Assembly: GCA_001466705.2 (NCBI GenBank)
Contig: LATX02000244.1
Coordinates: 248,001 to 312,000 of the forward strand
Direction of reading: 5' to 3'
DNA length: 64,000 nt
DNA from: Moniliophthora roreri
Lineage: Eukaryota; Basidiomycota; Agaricomycetes; Agaricales; Marasmiaceae
The number at the start of each line of letters is the position of its first letter. The stretch's first letter is position 1. The position numbers were made by a program, and so were the translations under genes. This document shows positions 35,548 to 47,788 of this stretch, in pieces. The notes beneath the pieces were generated by a model that saw nothing but the letters and a program-made list of their open reading frames with translations, did not search any database and had not been told where the DNA came from.

Positions 35548-36178
35548 AATGGATTATATATATGTTGTCATTTGAATTTACGAGCGCGAGTCAAAGCTGT
35601 CGGTGATGACAAGCGAATGCAATAGCCCCCGTCGCACACCAATCATTAACAATTTCCAGTCACTTGACAGCTCCTCTTCGTGTCGGCGCCCGTTGGAGTC
35701 GTGTTTCGGTGGAGGAAACTGCGATTGGTGGAGGCTCTTGTAAGTGTTTTGTGTGGACATGATACAAATTGTAGATGGAATAGATATACGGAGGTGGAGT
35801 CTCACGGATCATAACTCACAATCACTCACAATCTGCTTTCAATCTTCTTCTTTTGTTTCCCTATTTGGAGATCCGGCTAGGGCTGTGGACCATAATACCC
35901 TACCCCACAATGTTGTAGTACTACAGCACCGACCTTACCCGTATAAAACGGGAGAAGGCCGATTTTCTTTTTTTTTGCATTCTCCGACGCACGTGGTCCG
36001 AGTACAGGGGCGGTTGCCTGCCGAACAAGTGCTTCTTCTCTCGTCCTCTTCCTTTATTCTATATCGTGACGCCCGTTGGGGGCTCTCCTCCTTCTTACCC
36101 CCTTCCCCTCCACACTCTCTTCTCCGTTTCTTCCTTCTTTACCTTTTCTACCCCCCCCCCCCCCCCNCCCCCCCAATC
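35548..36178. promoter_or_regulatory. Upstream region of the Rab-like gene, pyrimidine-rich leader
   Basis: Contains TATAAAA at about 35942-35948 and a long CT-rich stretch (about 36020-36178), ending in a C homopolymer only a few bases before the ATG. Confidence 0.4.
36151..36174. repeat. C homopolymer with an undetermined base
   Basis: Twenty-four positions of C with an N at 36167, directly before the ATG at 36179. The N marks a sequencing or assembly ambiguity; true length is uncertain. Confidence 0.95.
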
Positions 36179-37212
36179 ATGAACGGATACCCCCACCGGT
36201 CGAGATACGATATGTATGAGAGTGCAGGGATAGATAGCAAGATTGTCATTATGGGTAATTCCGGTGCGTGTTTTCATCCTTGCTCTTATACCTGTTATCC
36301 TGACTTATGGGTTGGTAACTCTCAAAACAGGCGTTGGCAAAACATCTCTTCTCTACCGGTACACCCAAAATAGGTTTGACCCCAAGAACACGACTTCTAC
36401 CAGCGGAGCGTTTTTTGTCACCAAGAAGATATTCGTGGATAATGTCAAAGTCAGATTACAGTTATGGGACACAGCGGGACAGGAGAGGTTTCGGAGTATG
36501 GTGTGTTCTTGTGTGTGCTAGGTATTTTGGTTGATACTGACTGGTTGCGAAGGCACCCATGTATTATCGTGGTACGTTTCATTTACCTTCCCCAGGGTCC
36601 CGATTCCGAACCTTTGCCATTTTATTAGGCGCAAATGCGGCTCTGGTGTTGTACGACATTACCAATCCATCTACTTTTCAAGACGTCCGAGGCTGGTTGG
36701 AAGGTGTGTGAACACTTCCACTCTTTCCCCACACGCACGCTCAAGGAAACCTTATTAACCCCTTCATTCTTCCTTTCACAGAACTTAAGAAAAATTGTGC
36801 ACAGGACCTGATCATCTATGTTGTTGGTTCCAAAGCGGACCTATCCACGCACCGACAAGTCACATCTGATTTTGCTCGCCTGTCATTACACAATTGGTTC
36901 CCGCCACCTAGAAAGGCGCCTCCTCCGCCGCCACCGCCTCCGCCGCCATCTACATTGAGTTACATTCGGCCGAGGTTTACAAGTTTCCCAGGAATTTCCC
37001 CAAGGCCACAGATAAGTGCTGGAGAGGGACAGACGAGTAGCAGCAGTCTGGGCGGAGATCTGGCGCATTCACATTCTATATCAGGGAGACCGAGCGGGAT
37101 GAGACGGAGTCAGATGTCACAGCAACAGTCGACAAGAGCAAATTCGAGCAGTATTCTACAGAGACCACAGTCATCAAGGCTCAACTCGCACGGATATACC
37201 GCACTCTCGGAT

Positions 37213-37243
<31 letters not shown>

Positions 37244-37609
37244 CCAATAGTATTAATGAGGAGGATGAGGATGATTTTACACGGGAGGATGAGGAAGAAT
37301 GGGGGTTGAGTAAAGGTATGGAGTTATTTGAAGTTAGTGCCAAGGATGATATAGGTGAGTATATGTTGGGTCTATCTCAGCTCAGGTCGTCTCAACATAG
37401 GCCCAGGTATTACACATCTATTCAACCACCTTATCAAGGCGATCATTGAACGAAGAGATGCGATTGAAAAGGAGAATGAGCTGAAGAAGCGGGATTCGGT
37501 GTTTCTATCTACGCCGGCACCGACATGGGCAGCTCAAGCGGAAGAGGAGGAGGCCCGGGAGAAGGAGAGACAAGCAGCCAGGGGAGGATGGAGCTCGAGT
37601 TGTTGTTAG
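36179..37609 (+). CDS. Rab-family small GTPase with a large insertion between G4 and G5
   Basis: Membrane-traffic GTPase. Exons reassemble to a P-loop [15 protein letters not shown], switch I region [18 protein letters not shown], switch [22 protein letters not shown], and [20 protein letters not shown], then GSKADL at the G4 position (canonical NKxD has Asn; here Ser). G5 is [10 protein letters not shown]. Between G4 and G5 lie roughly 120 extra residues: a polyproline run, Ser/Gln/Asn-rich sequence, an N-S repeat and an acidic stretch ([17 protein letters not shown]). The C-terminus is a long charged helix ending GGWSSSCC, a CC prenylation signal. Typical Rabs are about 200 residues; this one is about 380. 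The insertion is not an unspliced intron by the signals I see (no stop, no clear donor/acceptor pair). Confidence 0.85.
37213..37243 (+). repeat. AACAGC hexanucleotide repeat in Rab-like coding sequence
   Basis: About five units of AACAGC encode alternating Asn-Ser. Likely length-variable between strains. Confidence 0.85.
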
Positions 37610-39225
37610 GGCGCAGGTTCGCCGTGGATTTCCGTCTTTTCGTCTTTTCGTCACTCGTTTCATCTGTCTCTGCTCTGCTCACGAATTTCTTTTATACATT
37701 ATCCATATTTTCATCTCATGCATGTTGCGCCTCGTTTATCCTACGTATATATACATCCAGTATTGATAGTACTTATGTGAATGCGTTTTAGCTCGTACTC
37801 GCCCATCTTACTCATCACGGCCTCCATTCTTTCGTGTCTGTATGTTCTACAACATGTCCTTGCATACAATGGCTATGTACATATACACTTGACTCGGAAA
37901 GGTTAGCCTACGGTGCTCATAATCTCCCGAAAGACAACTTGCACGACGAAGCCGCATAACCCCACCTGTGAAACGGAGCTTCTTTGAGACGACCGTAGTA
38001 TAATGTACGAGTCCGGTGACTAAATTGGATCGAGTTTGAATTGCCGGACAAAGGACAAGGACAGAACCGTGTATATGGTATTATTACGCCTGCCGTCGTT
38101 TGCCGCATTTCCTAGGAGCGCTGTACTTTGGAGAACAAACGAAACGACATTAACCGAAGTCGGACTGAAAGTTTCGTGGATTTTTTTGAGGAAGTGGCGG
38201 AATTCGAACTTCTTGGCACAGGTTTCTACTCCTGTCCCCTCCCGGAATTGTGACGGGCTCAATTCTGCCTGGGCATCAGCATATCTCAAAAGCGACTGTT
38301 CGAGACCAGGACGTGTACCAAGAACTACCTGAGTCGCAGTTCCGCTCTCTTCATCAGAAACTTCTGGTTGCTTCCAAAAGGTCTAGCCTTGGTGAAGAAC
38401 CGTTTGGGTGATTCGATGAAGACTGGTACCAACGGTTATCACCGGCCTCTATCCAGTGCCCAGGACCGAACAAAGATTTGGGAGATTTGGATCCTCGTCT
38501 TGGCGCTAACAGTATATAGAAAGTCACATTGCTGCTGATAGTGTCGTGTGAAAAGGAAAAGAGGTATTGTCGAATTTGCAAACATGGCTCCCGTGATTTC
38601 AATGATGAGACGCTTCCAATGCCAACCCATCCCCAATTTGTTAACATTCAGTAGCGAGTACCATTAGGCAGACATGATACAGTCGATCCCATACTCTTAC
38701 GAAGCCAACCGCATCCGTCCCGACACCAATTTCGCCCACTGCTAATGAGAGATGTTTGATTCTTCCAACGAGAAGTGACGCGAGCGTAAGAAAAGGTTGT
38801 CTCCCAAGAATTCGCTGACAGCAACAGGATCGAACGGGCGGAATCGATTTTGAACTACTGTGTATTGGACAGGGTTTGAATACTCTTGCTACCTGTCCGT
38901 TTCATCCAAGGCCTATGTCGCTTGTGCTGAATAATAAGAAGGGAAACTTTTCGAGTTTGCCTGCTGAGCCCAATTTTTCGAGACTTTTGACGATAAAAGG
39001 TCGCATTTTGGTAGAAACTGAAGCAGCCTGGTTTAGGCTGAAAGGAAGAGGAAGCACTCTCCCCGGCCCGCAGGCTCTAACCGCTGCACTTCTCACGATC
39101 ACAGAGTTTGCGACTCAAAAGAGTCGCACCAAATTCCCTTCTAAATATTAAGATGAGATATATGAATACATAGTGCTGAGACTCAGAGCCTTCGTAATTA
39201 TCTACTACGCGCCATTTTGCCGCTA
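37610..39225. other. 1.6 kb without an identifiable gene; possible eroded minus-strand gene
   Basis: On the minus strand, 38400-37917 carries a fairly long polar frame (KQPEVSDEESGTATQVVLGT; GVETCAKKFEFRHFLKKIHE), with in-frame stops and no recognised domain. On the plus strand, 38876-39151 is open but equally anonymous. I cannot decide between relict and chance. Confidence 0.3.
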
Positions 39226-40711
39226 TTACCACTTCAAATCCTCTGTCCTTACACTTCGTGATTGCAACGACGAGTCTGCGTTGAAAGTGAGATTTCTCCC
39301 GTCGAGAGTGGAATCCTGATAGTGCGTCTCTACACTCTTACCCGAGCTTATGCGCACATTGATCAGTGTAGGAGCGATACCCTGAGCCCAGCTGATCAAT
39401 TTCGCGAACACGGAAACTCTGAATTACCAACTTACAGCCATTAAGATTGCAATCGGCGTGAGATCGATGGGCACACCTATCTTGCTGGTGTTCTCGATGA
39501 GAACAGCGTGAGTGATGAGAGTGGCGGGATACAGCATCCCAGATTCGAGGCTATAAGAGATGAAGTAAATGCAATGCTTCACCCCGGCGAAGAGACGAAT
39601 TGGCGACAGCGTACATGACTGCAGCAACGGATTTGTATCGTTGGTCGACCAACCGGGCCTGGTCCAGGTCGGGATCCAGAAAACTGCGGGTGACTTTTCC
39701 CATCCACCAAATTCTTCCAGCTGAATGAAGTGCGTCGAGGTCTAGCTAAGGTTGGTCAAAAGGTGTACCCACCCAACATCAACGTTAGGAGACCATTCAC
39801 GCCGGCATTAGCGCAATAGTACCCGACCTGGATCTTACCACCTTGAAGGAATAGCTTCCAATTCGATGCGATACTCAGATCTGAAGTTTGCGCCTTCAAC
39901 TTCATTGCGACTGACACGATTCCTACGGCTTGAGGAATGTGAATTGAGCAAGGTTTGAGAGTATATGGCTAGTGTGCTTACCATTTGTGGCGAATGACAT
40001 GAACACGAGAGGTAAGAGAATGGTCCGCCTGGACTCATAGAGAATATAGCACCGATGGATCTACCATGAATATGGTGAGTAAGAGTGCTAATAGTTTTTA
40101 TGAAGAACTAACAAGAATAGCATCGGCAATGCAACTATTGCGGCGTCTCAGATGCAAGGCCCAAGCGAAGACCGAGGCACTTACTTCGCTATGATGTAGC
40201 ACACATATGTAATGGCGCTAAAAATTCAAAGTTCGTCAATCCATCAGGAGTGAAAAAGGCAGGTCACTTACATGACGGCCGTCTGGGAAGCGCCGTTGGT
40301 TGTATAGGCCATGAAAGGACCAAAGTCTTGTGTCCTTACTGCCTCATAATAGTAGACGGCATCTACGATACCACCGGATGCCTTGGCTAATGCCCCGATG
40401 TTCGAAACGAGAAACGCCGCTGCTGTCCATATGAGGTGAAGCCTCTTATTGAAAACAGCCCGGCGCTTGCATAACAGGTGTGTGGAAAGGCCAAAGAGTA
40501 GCGCATAAAATCCTAGGACGTTTTCCATTGAGCGGTCTTGCAGTCCTATGTAGGAAACTCGCCTCACCAGCAACGAACAGCGTCAGCTGACAAGATGATC
40601 AGTATGAAGATGCAGCAATCCATAGAATCGACATACTCCAAACGTGATAGCCGGACCTGTGATGACATTTTGGACAGAGAAAATGGAGGAATATATGATA
40701 TTGTCAGACAT
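39226..40711 (-). CDS. Seven-span membrane protein, copy B
   Basis: Same exon order as copy A. It starts MSDNIIYSSIFSVQNVITGP, then the 19-nt micro-exon (40568-40586, LTLFVAG), GFYALLFGLSTHLLCKRRAV, KRLHLIWTAAAFLVSNIGAL, GGIVDAVYYYEAVRTQDFGP, a 22-nt exon giving N-C-I-A-D-A-I-L, and RCYILYESRRTILLPLVFMS. Further on come KIQVGYYCANAGVNGLLTLM, AGRIWWMGK, LESGMLYPATLITHAVLIEN, KIGVPIDLTPIAILMA, GIAPTLINVRISSGKSVE and a tail ending SVRTEDLKW. No stop or frame break seen in the assembled exons. A TATA box (TATAAA) lies about 40 bp upstream in the string CGAGGTCGTATAAA, identical to that before copy D. Divergent from the peptide gene at 41210, 498 bp apart. Confidence 0.78.
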
Positions 40712-40746
40712 TTCCAGGCGACAAGTTTGAGGGAGCCCAGAGCCTC

Positions 40747-40760
40747 TTTATACGACCTCG
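40747..40760 (-). promoter_or_regulatory. TATA box region of gene B, shared 14-mer with gene D
   Basis: CGAGGTCGTATAAA on the minus strand, identical to 53087-53100 on the plus strand upstream of gene D, although the surrounding promoters differ. Confidence 0.6.
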
Positions 40761-41209
40761 TTTTCGAAAAGCACCGGAAATAGTTACGCAAGAGCAACAG
40801 CGTCCCGCACATGAAGATGGTGGCACCAGACCAAGGTATTGCACATACCCATGTGTCAGATGAGCGTCCTAACCCAACGAGAGCGACGAGTTTGAAAGTA
40901 GCTGATACAGTATAAGGCCATCTCTGGCCTTCAAATCATTGATCGCATTAATCGTTGTTGAGAACAATCCATCAATGATTTGATAGTGGGTAGAAAAGGC
41001 GGGTAGACGCCATCGAAGTCAAAAGCAGTGTAAAACAGGGAGCGCGCCCCCGCCTAAAACGGCGTTGTCGAAGCCAGTCGGTGATGATCGTCTGGGCTAT
41101 GAGTCCTGAACGGGCCACCTGTGCCTTGAGTTCTCGTTATTTAATAAGACAGCGAAACAACACTTAGAGCCAAACCACCGAGAACCACTCACGAACAAGT
41201 CTTCACGTA

Positions 41210-41492
41210 ATGCACTTTTCCTCTGGTCTATGCTTCCTCGTAGCTGCGCTGCGTATAGCTGCGGTACCCATCACGCCCGACGCTACTCCAATCAGTAATG
41301 AGGGCGATCATACCATAGAGGGCGGCCAGAGCCCAAAACCCAAGGTTCGTATACTTCCTGCCTTCTTTCCTGACATCTGGCTGAAGACAAGATTAGGAAT
41401 CATCGCCGTTTATTCCGACATATCACGGTGGTTGCTGTACTTGGTACGATGGAAAGATCTACTGTGCCGGGACATGTGAAATCCCACCGTAA
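41210..41492 (+). CDS. Small secreted cysteine peptide precursor paired with membrane gene B
   Basis: Two exons, 41210-41344 and 41397-41492, with one phase-0 intron (GTTCGT...TTAG), encode 76 residues. The signal peptide is MHFSSGLCFLVAALRIAAVP. The propeptide-like middle is Pro/Gly/Asp-rich (ITPDATPISNEGDHTIEGGQ). The last exon encodes a four-Cys segment, HGGCCTWYDGKIYCAGTCEI, ending P-P and TAA 41490-41492. The C-C-x8-C-x3-C spacing resembles the ends of the 47100 and 51745-52080 products. No Kex2 dibasic immediately before it. Unnamed family. Confidence 0.65.
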
Positions 41493-44400
41493 TGCCTGAT
41501 TATACGTATATTTAGTAGTGTAAACGGTGTAACTTCTGTGGCGACACTCGAATGAACATTTTTGGTCTCACCACTCATATCCAGACGAAATTGTCGTACC
41601 TAAATAGCTAGGTAAGAAACGAGACCCAATGATTTTCATGAAGTGGGCTGTATGAATCAGCGTGAGAAGCGGAATATGGAGTTGCCAGGTTTTGGACACT
41701 GTTTCAGCATATACGAGAGTCTAATCAGCGCCTAAGCATAGTGGCATTAGAGGTTAGTGACTGACTGGTCGCGTAGCGGTGATTGGAAACCTGCCAAAGC
41801 CTTATCCTCGTCCGTATCTCGATGAACTCCCGCGTAATGAGGCGACCTGTGTTCTGAGATCTATCTCGGTTCTACCTGGTAGTAATGCTAGATCAATAGA
41901 ATGCGGATACTTGGTCAAAAGTCATGCAAGAACTTGCTCACCCAGTACCGGCACCAATCACCAAGGAATATCCACTAATAAATGGTCACGCCATGCGCAT
42001 TTCACCAAGTCAGCTCTTCTCGTAGTTGCCTCAAATATATTCCCTATCGCTGCAATCATTCTCACACCGAACGATAATCAGAACGATTCTTGCCGTCGTT
42101 AACACCGGTCAAGGATCACCATTATCCAAGCTTTGTATAATCTCTCCCGCATCTATCGTCTATGATTTTGGTTGAATTTTGGTGTGGGCCTAGGGACCAG
42201 TATTGGATGTGCAACCGGCCGTCCCGGGTCGTCCGGACTGTTGCATCTTGGCCAACGGGGTCCTGATTTGTACTGGCTGTTAGACCAGAATCACCAGATA
42301 GATAAACGTGTATAAGGACCGATCTGGCGTCAATTTGCCATACTTACATGTTTCACCGGAATCATAGTCTGAGTTCCTCGATGCGAGCCTGGTTATAAGA
42401 AAGAATGGTGTAAGTACCCTTCATTTACCCCATCGAAGACGTCGTAAATCAGGACTCACTAGCGGATTCCTACTAACATTCCAAGTTCTAGCACCGTGAA
42501 CAATATTGTGGTGCATCTTATTGAGAATGAAACTGACAACGCTGATACCAGGATGAGGTGATTCTCAATCCAATGGAAGAACGCCATTGGTTTTAGCACG
42601 ACATTGAGTCATGGTGTCGGTTTGCAGGGTTGAATAGCAGGTGTTGGTGTCATTGTAAGGGGAAACTGAAGTCGAACGCGATCACATTATACATGAAAGT
42701 TACGGCCTGGAGACTGGTGCATAGGTGGCGATTTTATTAGGTCTCACTGCAGGTTTTTATGACCTTTGTACTACGAAACGACGAGAGTGAACATCCCTGA
42801 TCAACGACAAGACAGCTAGACGCACCAGATTTTCCTTTCTAGCGGTACCAAACTCTCTAGAACGACTCGAGACCTCTCCACCTTCCATCTCATAGGGATC
42901 ACTCCGGGACCCGTTCTCTTCAAAAAATTACGACGCGTGTTGACGAAGCAGCTGACGGATATTGGCGGAGGTGCACAAGCATATCGGAGTCTGAGCGCCG
43001 AGCGCCGAGCACCCTGTGGCTGAGGTGTCCGGTCCGGTCCGGATGTCGGCTTCCAATTCTCAGCCATTTGCGAGATACGTAGTAACCATCCCCTCGCAAC
43101 TACCTCTTCCGTCTCGAATTCTTAGGGCTCTGTGTTATCCTCAACCTGATCACGATAGTCCCCGTTTTGCTCTTCGGCAAGCCATTTTCAATTTAGTATC
43201 ATTCTGACTCCGACATACATTCTCGGAAGTTCGGAACGCGATGGAACTGAAGAAGAGAAGTTATCAATTTTTTTGGCGAAGGCGCGTAGCTGTACTCTTT
43301 AATCTCTTCTGACTTGCAGACGCTTCAACAGATACCACAATGTTCCTCAGAGGTGCACATAGGAACAATCTCCTGCTAAACACGCCTTTCCGAGAACCCT
43401 GTTGGTATCTCACTGGGTGCGTGGTGTATGAGAGGCTTATTCGCGCCCCTGTCGACTCCGTCCTCTGGCTCGATGCCTCGCTTTCAGGCCAAATGCCGGA
43501 CACGCGTGTTCTACAATGGAGTATGTAGTCATTCCGGAACCCGAACAGCCGACTCCGGGTGCGAATGAAGTATCACGGAAAACTGAGACGTCAAATCAGC
43601 TGGCATTCCTGGCTTGATCATGCAAATAAACACCGTCTCAGCGATAAAGCAATATGATCTGGGAGGACATCTCTGGGAGATGTGCTATGGATATGAGGCC
43701 GCGGACCCGCGCACTGTATACTAGTACGTTTCACAATTCAGCATGGCAGTGCCTCTGCCCTTTGAGTTCCAGATCCTGTAATACTCATTGCAGCTCGATC
43801 AAGACTTATTACTCTTCCCGCAAAAACCTTCCTACCAACCTCTCTACCAACCTATTGTGCAGGAGGACAAGGTCGGTGTTTTTTCCTCTGATTTCCCTGC
43901 TTCGAAACTGTTCTCGGGATGTAGCTTGACAAATTCTCAATGATACGAGCACTACGGTATGGCATGAATGAAAAAGGCGGGTTACGCGCCTTGATGCCGA
44001 TTTTGTACAGCGATGCTATTCAGTCATTCTTGTCGCGATCCTATCAACCTGTTATATATTATGTGATGGTGGCACCAATGGGCTCGAATCTAGCGCCCTT
44101 TCCGCATATACTCTTAGCATTCTAGTGCTACAAAAGAGGTAAGATTAAAGGTTATTGTTTCTCGACCCCTCTAATCGTACACCTCCAACCATTTGTCGCG
44201 GGCAATTCGCTGCAGGAACGAGAAGTTTTGCAAGCAATCGAGTATAGTATGGTGCATAAGGCTAGATCGAAGAAAGCTCCCAGACAAATGCATCTTCATT
44301 AGCGCATCAGCATCGCTAGAGCAAGGACACAATCATCGAAACAGAGTACACCTATGTGGCGAGAGCGGCGATCGAGTTACACTATACAGTGTTGTGCCTT

Positions 44401-45272
44401 TCGAATCAAACCGTCGAACAATCAGCAACGATTTGTTTAGGGCAATTAAGCCGACAGTCGCAGTTGATCGGCGTCAGAATGCAGCGCATCAGGCCTAGGG
44501 ATCTACGGCTGACCGCCGCGCCACAATTCCTGCTTTAACCTATCTTGTTACTGTTTAGTACTGAGCTCATTTGAGTCTCTAAATTCCCACTCACAGCCGC
44601 TCAGGGCAGGCCCGATTCCAAAGGCAGAACACAGGAGAAAAAGCTGCGTGCTGATACTTGAGGGTAGTATCTAATTCATTGTTAGATGCATGAGAATAGG
44701 GAAGTAATTGCTGTGGACGGTCAACTCCCGAGTTGTGAACAACCCTGAGAATGATACAGTTTCTCTACTTGAAGAGTCACGGGCTGCATGTAAAAGGCCC
44801 AGGGCGGGGACTTCTTATCCGCTAGCGGTAGGTACACAGGCTAGTAATGAATCAGCGTAGGAAGCGGGAGTCGAAGACGTCGAATTACACTGGCCAAGGA
44901 TTGACATATTCGAATATCCCGAGGGTTTACTGAACTTGATGGTACCGACCCACGTCATCGGTCGAGATAGCAGCAACTAAGAGCCTGCTACACACAAGAT
45001 GTGATTCGAGAAGTTACATCATCCCGCATGTCGTGTGATGACCGTGCTGGCGTAAGGAATTGCGCTGTGCAGCACCCATCTCCAGTAAGAATAACAATAT
45101 TGAAGGTAACCAGGTTGTAATGAGATCAGTCTATTGGTGGCTTGATTGTGGAACACAGGCAAATAGACGCTGTCTGAAAGGAGAAGTAATTGCAGGTGGC
45201 CCGGCCAAGCGTCAATATAAGGATCTGAAGAATCACTCACACAACCTCCACCAAACATCAACCAGGCACGAC
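41493..45272. other. 3.8 kb gene-poor stretch
   Basis: Many short frames on both strands but none with a signal, domain or plausible splice structure. No terminal repeats or transposase fragments that I can recognise. Probably eroded accessory DNA. Confidence 0.35.
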
Positions 45273-45440
45273 GTGCATTTCCTTTAAACTGGGTTTCCTC
45301 GTAGCCCTACTCTATGCATCTGCGGTGCACAGGATGTTACTCCAAACAACCCTCGCATCACACAAGTTAATGACGAGGTACCTCCCTCGAAAGGCTCTTA
45401 TACCAGGATAACTTATTAGTATTAATAATTTTGTGTGCAT
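45273..45440 (+). pseudogene. Relict secreted-peptide gene (start codon now GTG)
   Basis: GTGCATTTCC stands where paralogues have ATGCACTTTTCC. After a one-base shift the hydrophobic stretch LGFLVALLYASAV is still readable, then DVTPNNPRITQVNDE up to a GTACCT donor-like site. The 5' flank (TATAAG at about 45216, then AATCACTCACACAACCTCC) resembles that of the 47100 gene (TATAAG, then AGTCACTCTCAAGCCTCC), so the two were duplicates. Early TAA in the original frame. Confidence 0.55.
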
Positions 45441-47018
45441 GTTTGGACGGGGTCGAGTCTATCAAGATATAATTTCAGCCATTTTTGGTACCCTCATAAA
45501 TGCTAAAACTCACCCAAAATAAATGCGAGCCAATGCCTCCATATCTTCGCGCACTACCTCTATCTTTTTTTTTTTTTTTACCTCCGTTCCCCAATACTTG
45601 CCCCTACTCCTGTCCACTGCCGGTCACCCCACGTTTTCTATGTCGGTTTCCAACGTCCTGTACCGATTTTAGAGTCCCCAAGTACCTAGTGAGGAAATCA
45701 CTTTGAAGGAAGCGCCTTAGCATTCAGCATATCAAATCCGACTGTCGATGCTGCCACAGGTATGACAGATTCCTTTCCAGGGTTTTGGACAATTTGATGT
45801 GCCATGTTGTACAGCTGTGCTGGGAGTTGGGTTGGGGTCTGGCAATGATCGAACATTGAGGATCCGACGGGCTAACAAATTACTTAAAGCGCTTTAGGGC
45901 AGGTCAAACTCGGACATCTATGTTACCTACGTACCTACGCATCACTTGCGATCGTCAAGGTGGTTCTCGAGGCTATTCGTGACCTGGCCTCGGCAACCAG
46001 AAAAAGACGAAAATCAAGGAACAAGTGGTTCTCCGAGGTGCGTCGTTATTTACAACTGCATGCTTTCTGGCTTTCCTCACTCATATATATATTAGGATTG
46101 ATACACAGTCTCACATAATCTCCTCCAAAGCGTACGAATCAAAGTTGACAATAATGTTTTCTCGCTAAAGTCTCCCGAAAGCGGGGCACTGTCTCGAATC
46201 CGTCCATGTTGGCATCAGTAGTGGGGACCGCCATACCACTACATCCTTGGCTTCAGGTCCTGACGTTCAAATCCAAGTCTCTGGTACTTGCACCACCTCC
46301 CGTTCTTCCCAGAGATGAATCGGGACCCCTTGACATCGTCAGGTCTCGGGTTCAAAGCGAAGCAAATGATTGCAGTCATGGCATATATGGATAACGAGGA
46401 TGTGCTTGTTCATATTCAAAAATGATGCACGTAGTCGTCCCCGAGGCCCAGGCTAAGTCTGTGTTTGCTCCTCATAAGGAGTAAAACTGGATCAGTGTAA
46501 AAGCGGGGAACAGAGATGTCAACCCCCTTGGCGGGAGCTGCATAGATCCCCGACTTGATCGCGCACTGTCTCCGTGATCACCAGCACAAGAAAGGCTCCG
46601 ATTTGCGAGGGGCGACGTTTATACCATACCGCGAGGGTACGAACTGCACCGACCTGTGACGTTGCGCCTCGGAAAGGAAATGCCATGATGCTTATGTCCT
46701 GATTAGTGTCTAATACAACACTTTCACTTAGGATAATGATGATCACTTCGCAACGGTTAGTAAATTGTCAATAAATTCCATGAAAACTAGTTGACTTACT
46801 ATATTTCAGTCGAAGGAGCTTTCCTCAGGTCCTGCTCCATACAGCCAGTGCAGTGCTTGTCATTCATAATGATCCTCCTCCCACCCACATGTCAGACTGG
46901 TACCCGGGTGCAGTAAAAGCAGTGGGCCTGTAGATAATCGACAATTAATTATTCGAAGCAATTCACCAGCGACAAACCATTGGAGGCGCCTCAGCTGGGG
47001 TAGAGGCTTGGTGAACCA
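45441..47018. other. 1.6 kb without supported gene
   Basis: Contains a T homopolymer near 45568-45581. A minus-strand frame (46746-46519) has a weakly membrane-protein-like RTLAVWYKRRPSQIGAFLVL stretch, too short to call. Confidence 0.35.
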
Positions 47019-47024
47019 TATAAG
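47019..47024 (+). promoter_or_regulatory. TATA box of peptide gene 47100
   Basis: TATAAG about 80 bp before the ATG, with the same spacing as in the relict at 45273. Confidence 0.5.
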
Positions 47025-47099
47025 AACGCGAGGGCTCGCCGTGTAAAAAGTCACTCTCAAGCCTCCCCACGAATTAATAACCACATACCAGCCAGCACA

Positions 47100-47414
47100 A
47101 TGCACTTTTCCCCTGCACTAGGACTTCTCATCGTAGCAATCCGTGTAATTGCAGTGCCCGCGGTGCCCACCGTGCCAGAAGTTACACCAAGTGATCAGGA
47201 TCACCCCTACACCGTAGAAGCTACTCAAGGGCCAACCTCTGTGCCAGGTTCCTATACTGAAGTGAGTATATTTGCATACCTCTTCCTGCGATTGAATCTG
47301 ATTGAGTCTGAGTAGGGCCCATCGCCTACTTCACCATTTCTCAGCGCCCAATGTTGTCACAAAGACGACAATGGTCGAACGGTGTGCACTGGGTGTAGGA
47401 CTCTAGGAGAATAA
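47100..47414 (+). CDS. Small secreted four-cysteine peptide precursor (unpaired)
   Basis: Exons 47100-47261 and 47316-47414, joined by one phase-0 GT-AG intron, encode 86 residues. Signal peptide MHFSPALGLLIVAIRVIAVP, then a Pro/Val/Thr-rich spacer (AVPTVPEVTPSDQDHPYTVE). The terminal exon reads SAQCCHKDDNGRTVCTGCRT, then L-G-E and TAA. The Cys pattern C-C-x8-C-x2-C and the signal peptide are close to the 41210 product. Downstream lies the 3' end of membrane gene C, so this copy is not head-to-head with a receptor. Confidence 0.65.
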
Positions 47415-47788
47415 TGTGTTCGCCTGAAGGATGATGTCTATTATCAATATACTGTATTTAATCAACGGAATGGTTCACGGTTTTGCTGGCCTTGGTACTA
47501 CAGAGTTGCTCGGACGACGTGCTGATTGGCAGGTAATGGCGAGGTATTCTGTCACTGCTGCGAGTCCCAGTCCCGCCATCCAGAGCTGAGTATCTCGCAG
47601 TCCAGATCCGACTAGTTGCTCGTCCCCTCGGGGCCTCAATCGGATGTATCGCGTAACCAGTTAAAGAACTCGGATAATAAATAAGAACAATAAATAAGAA
47701 CTCATTGACTATTTTGATAAATAAACTCGGGGAGTACACTGTCAATGGGGCTTAACAGCCAATACATCCGAGACCGTCCATTACTCCG
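47415..47788. other. Intergenic between convergent peptide gene and membrane gene C
   Basis: AT-rich 3' flanks with a short ATAAGAACAATAAATAAGAAC imperfect repeat (about 47677-47701). No gene. Confidence 0.45.

Noticed and set aside
44060..44110. tRNA-like 3' half on the minus strand (ATTCGAGCCC followed by TGGTGCCA)
   Set aside because: T-stem does not pair, and no matching D-arm, anticodon arm or 5' acceptor strand found at the right distance.
46519..46746. Minus-strand fragment RTLAVWYKRRPSQIGAFLVL, suggestive of a fungal multi-span protein
   Set aside because: Only about 40 residues, no adjoining exons; too weak to call.
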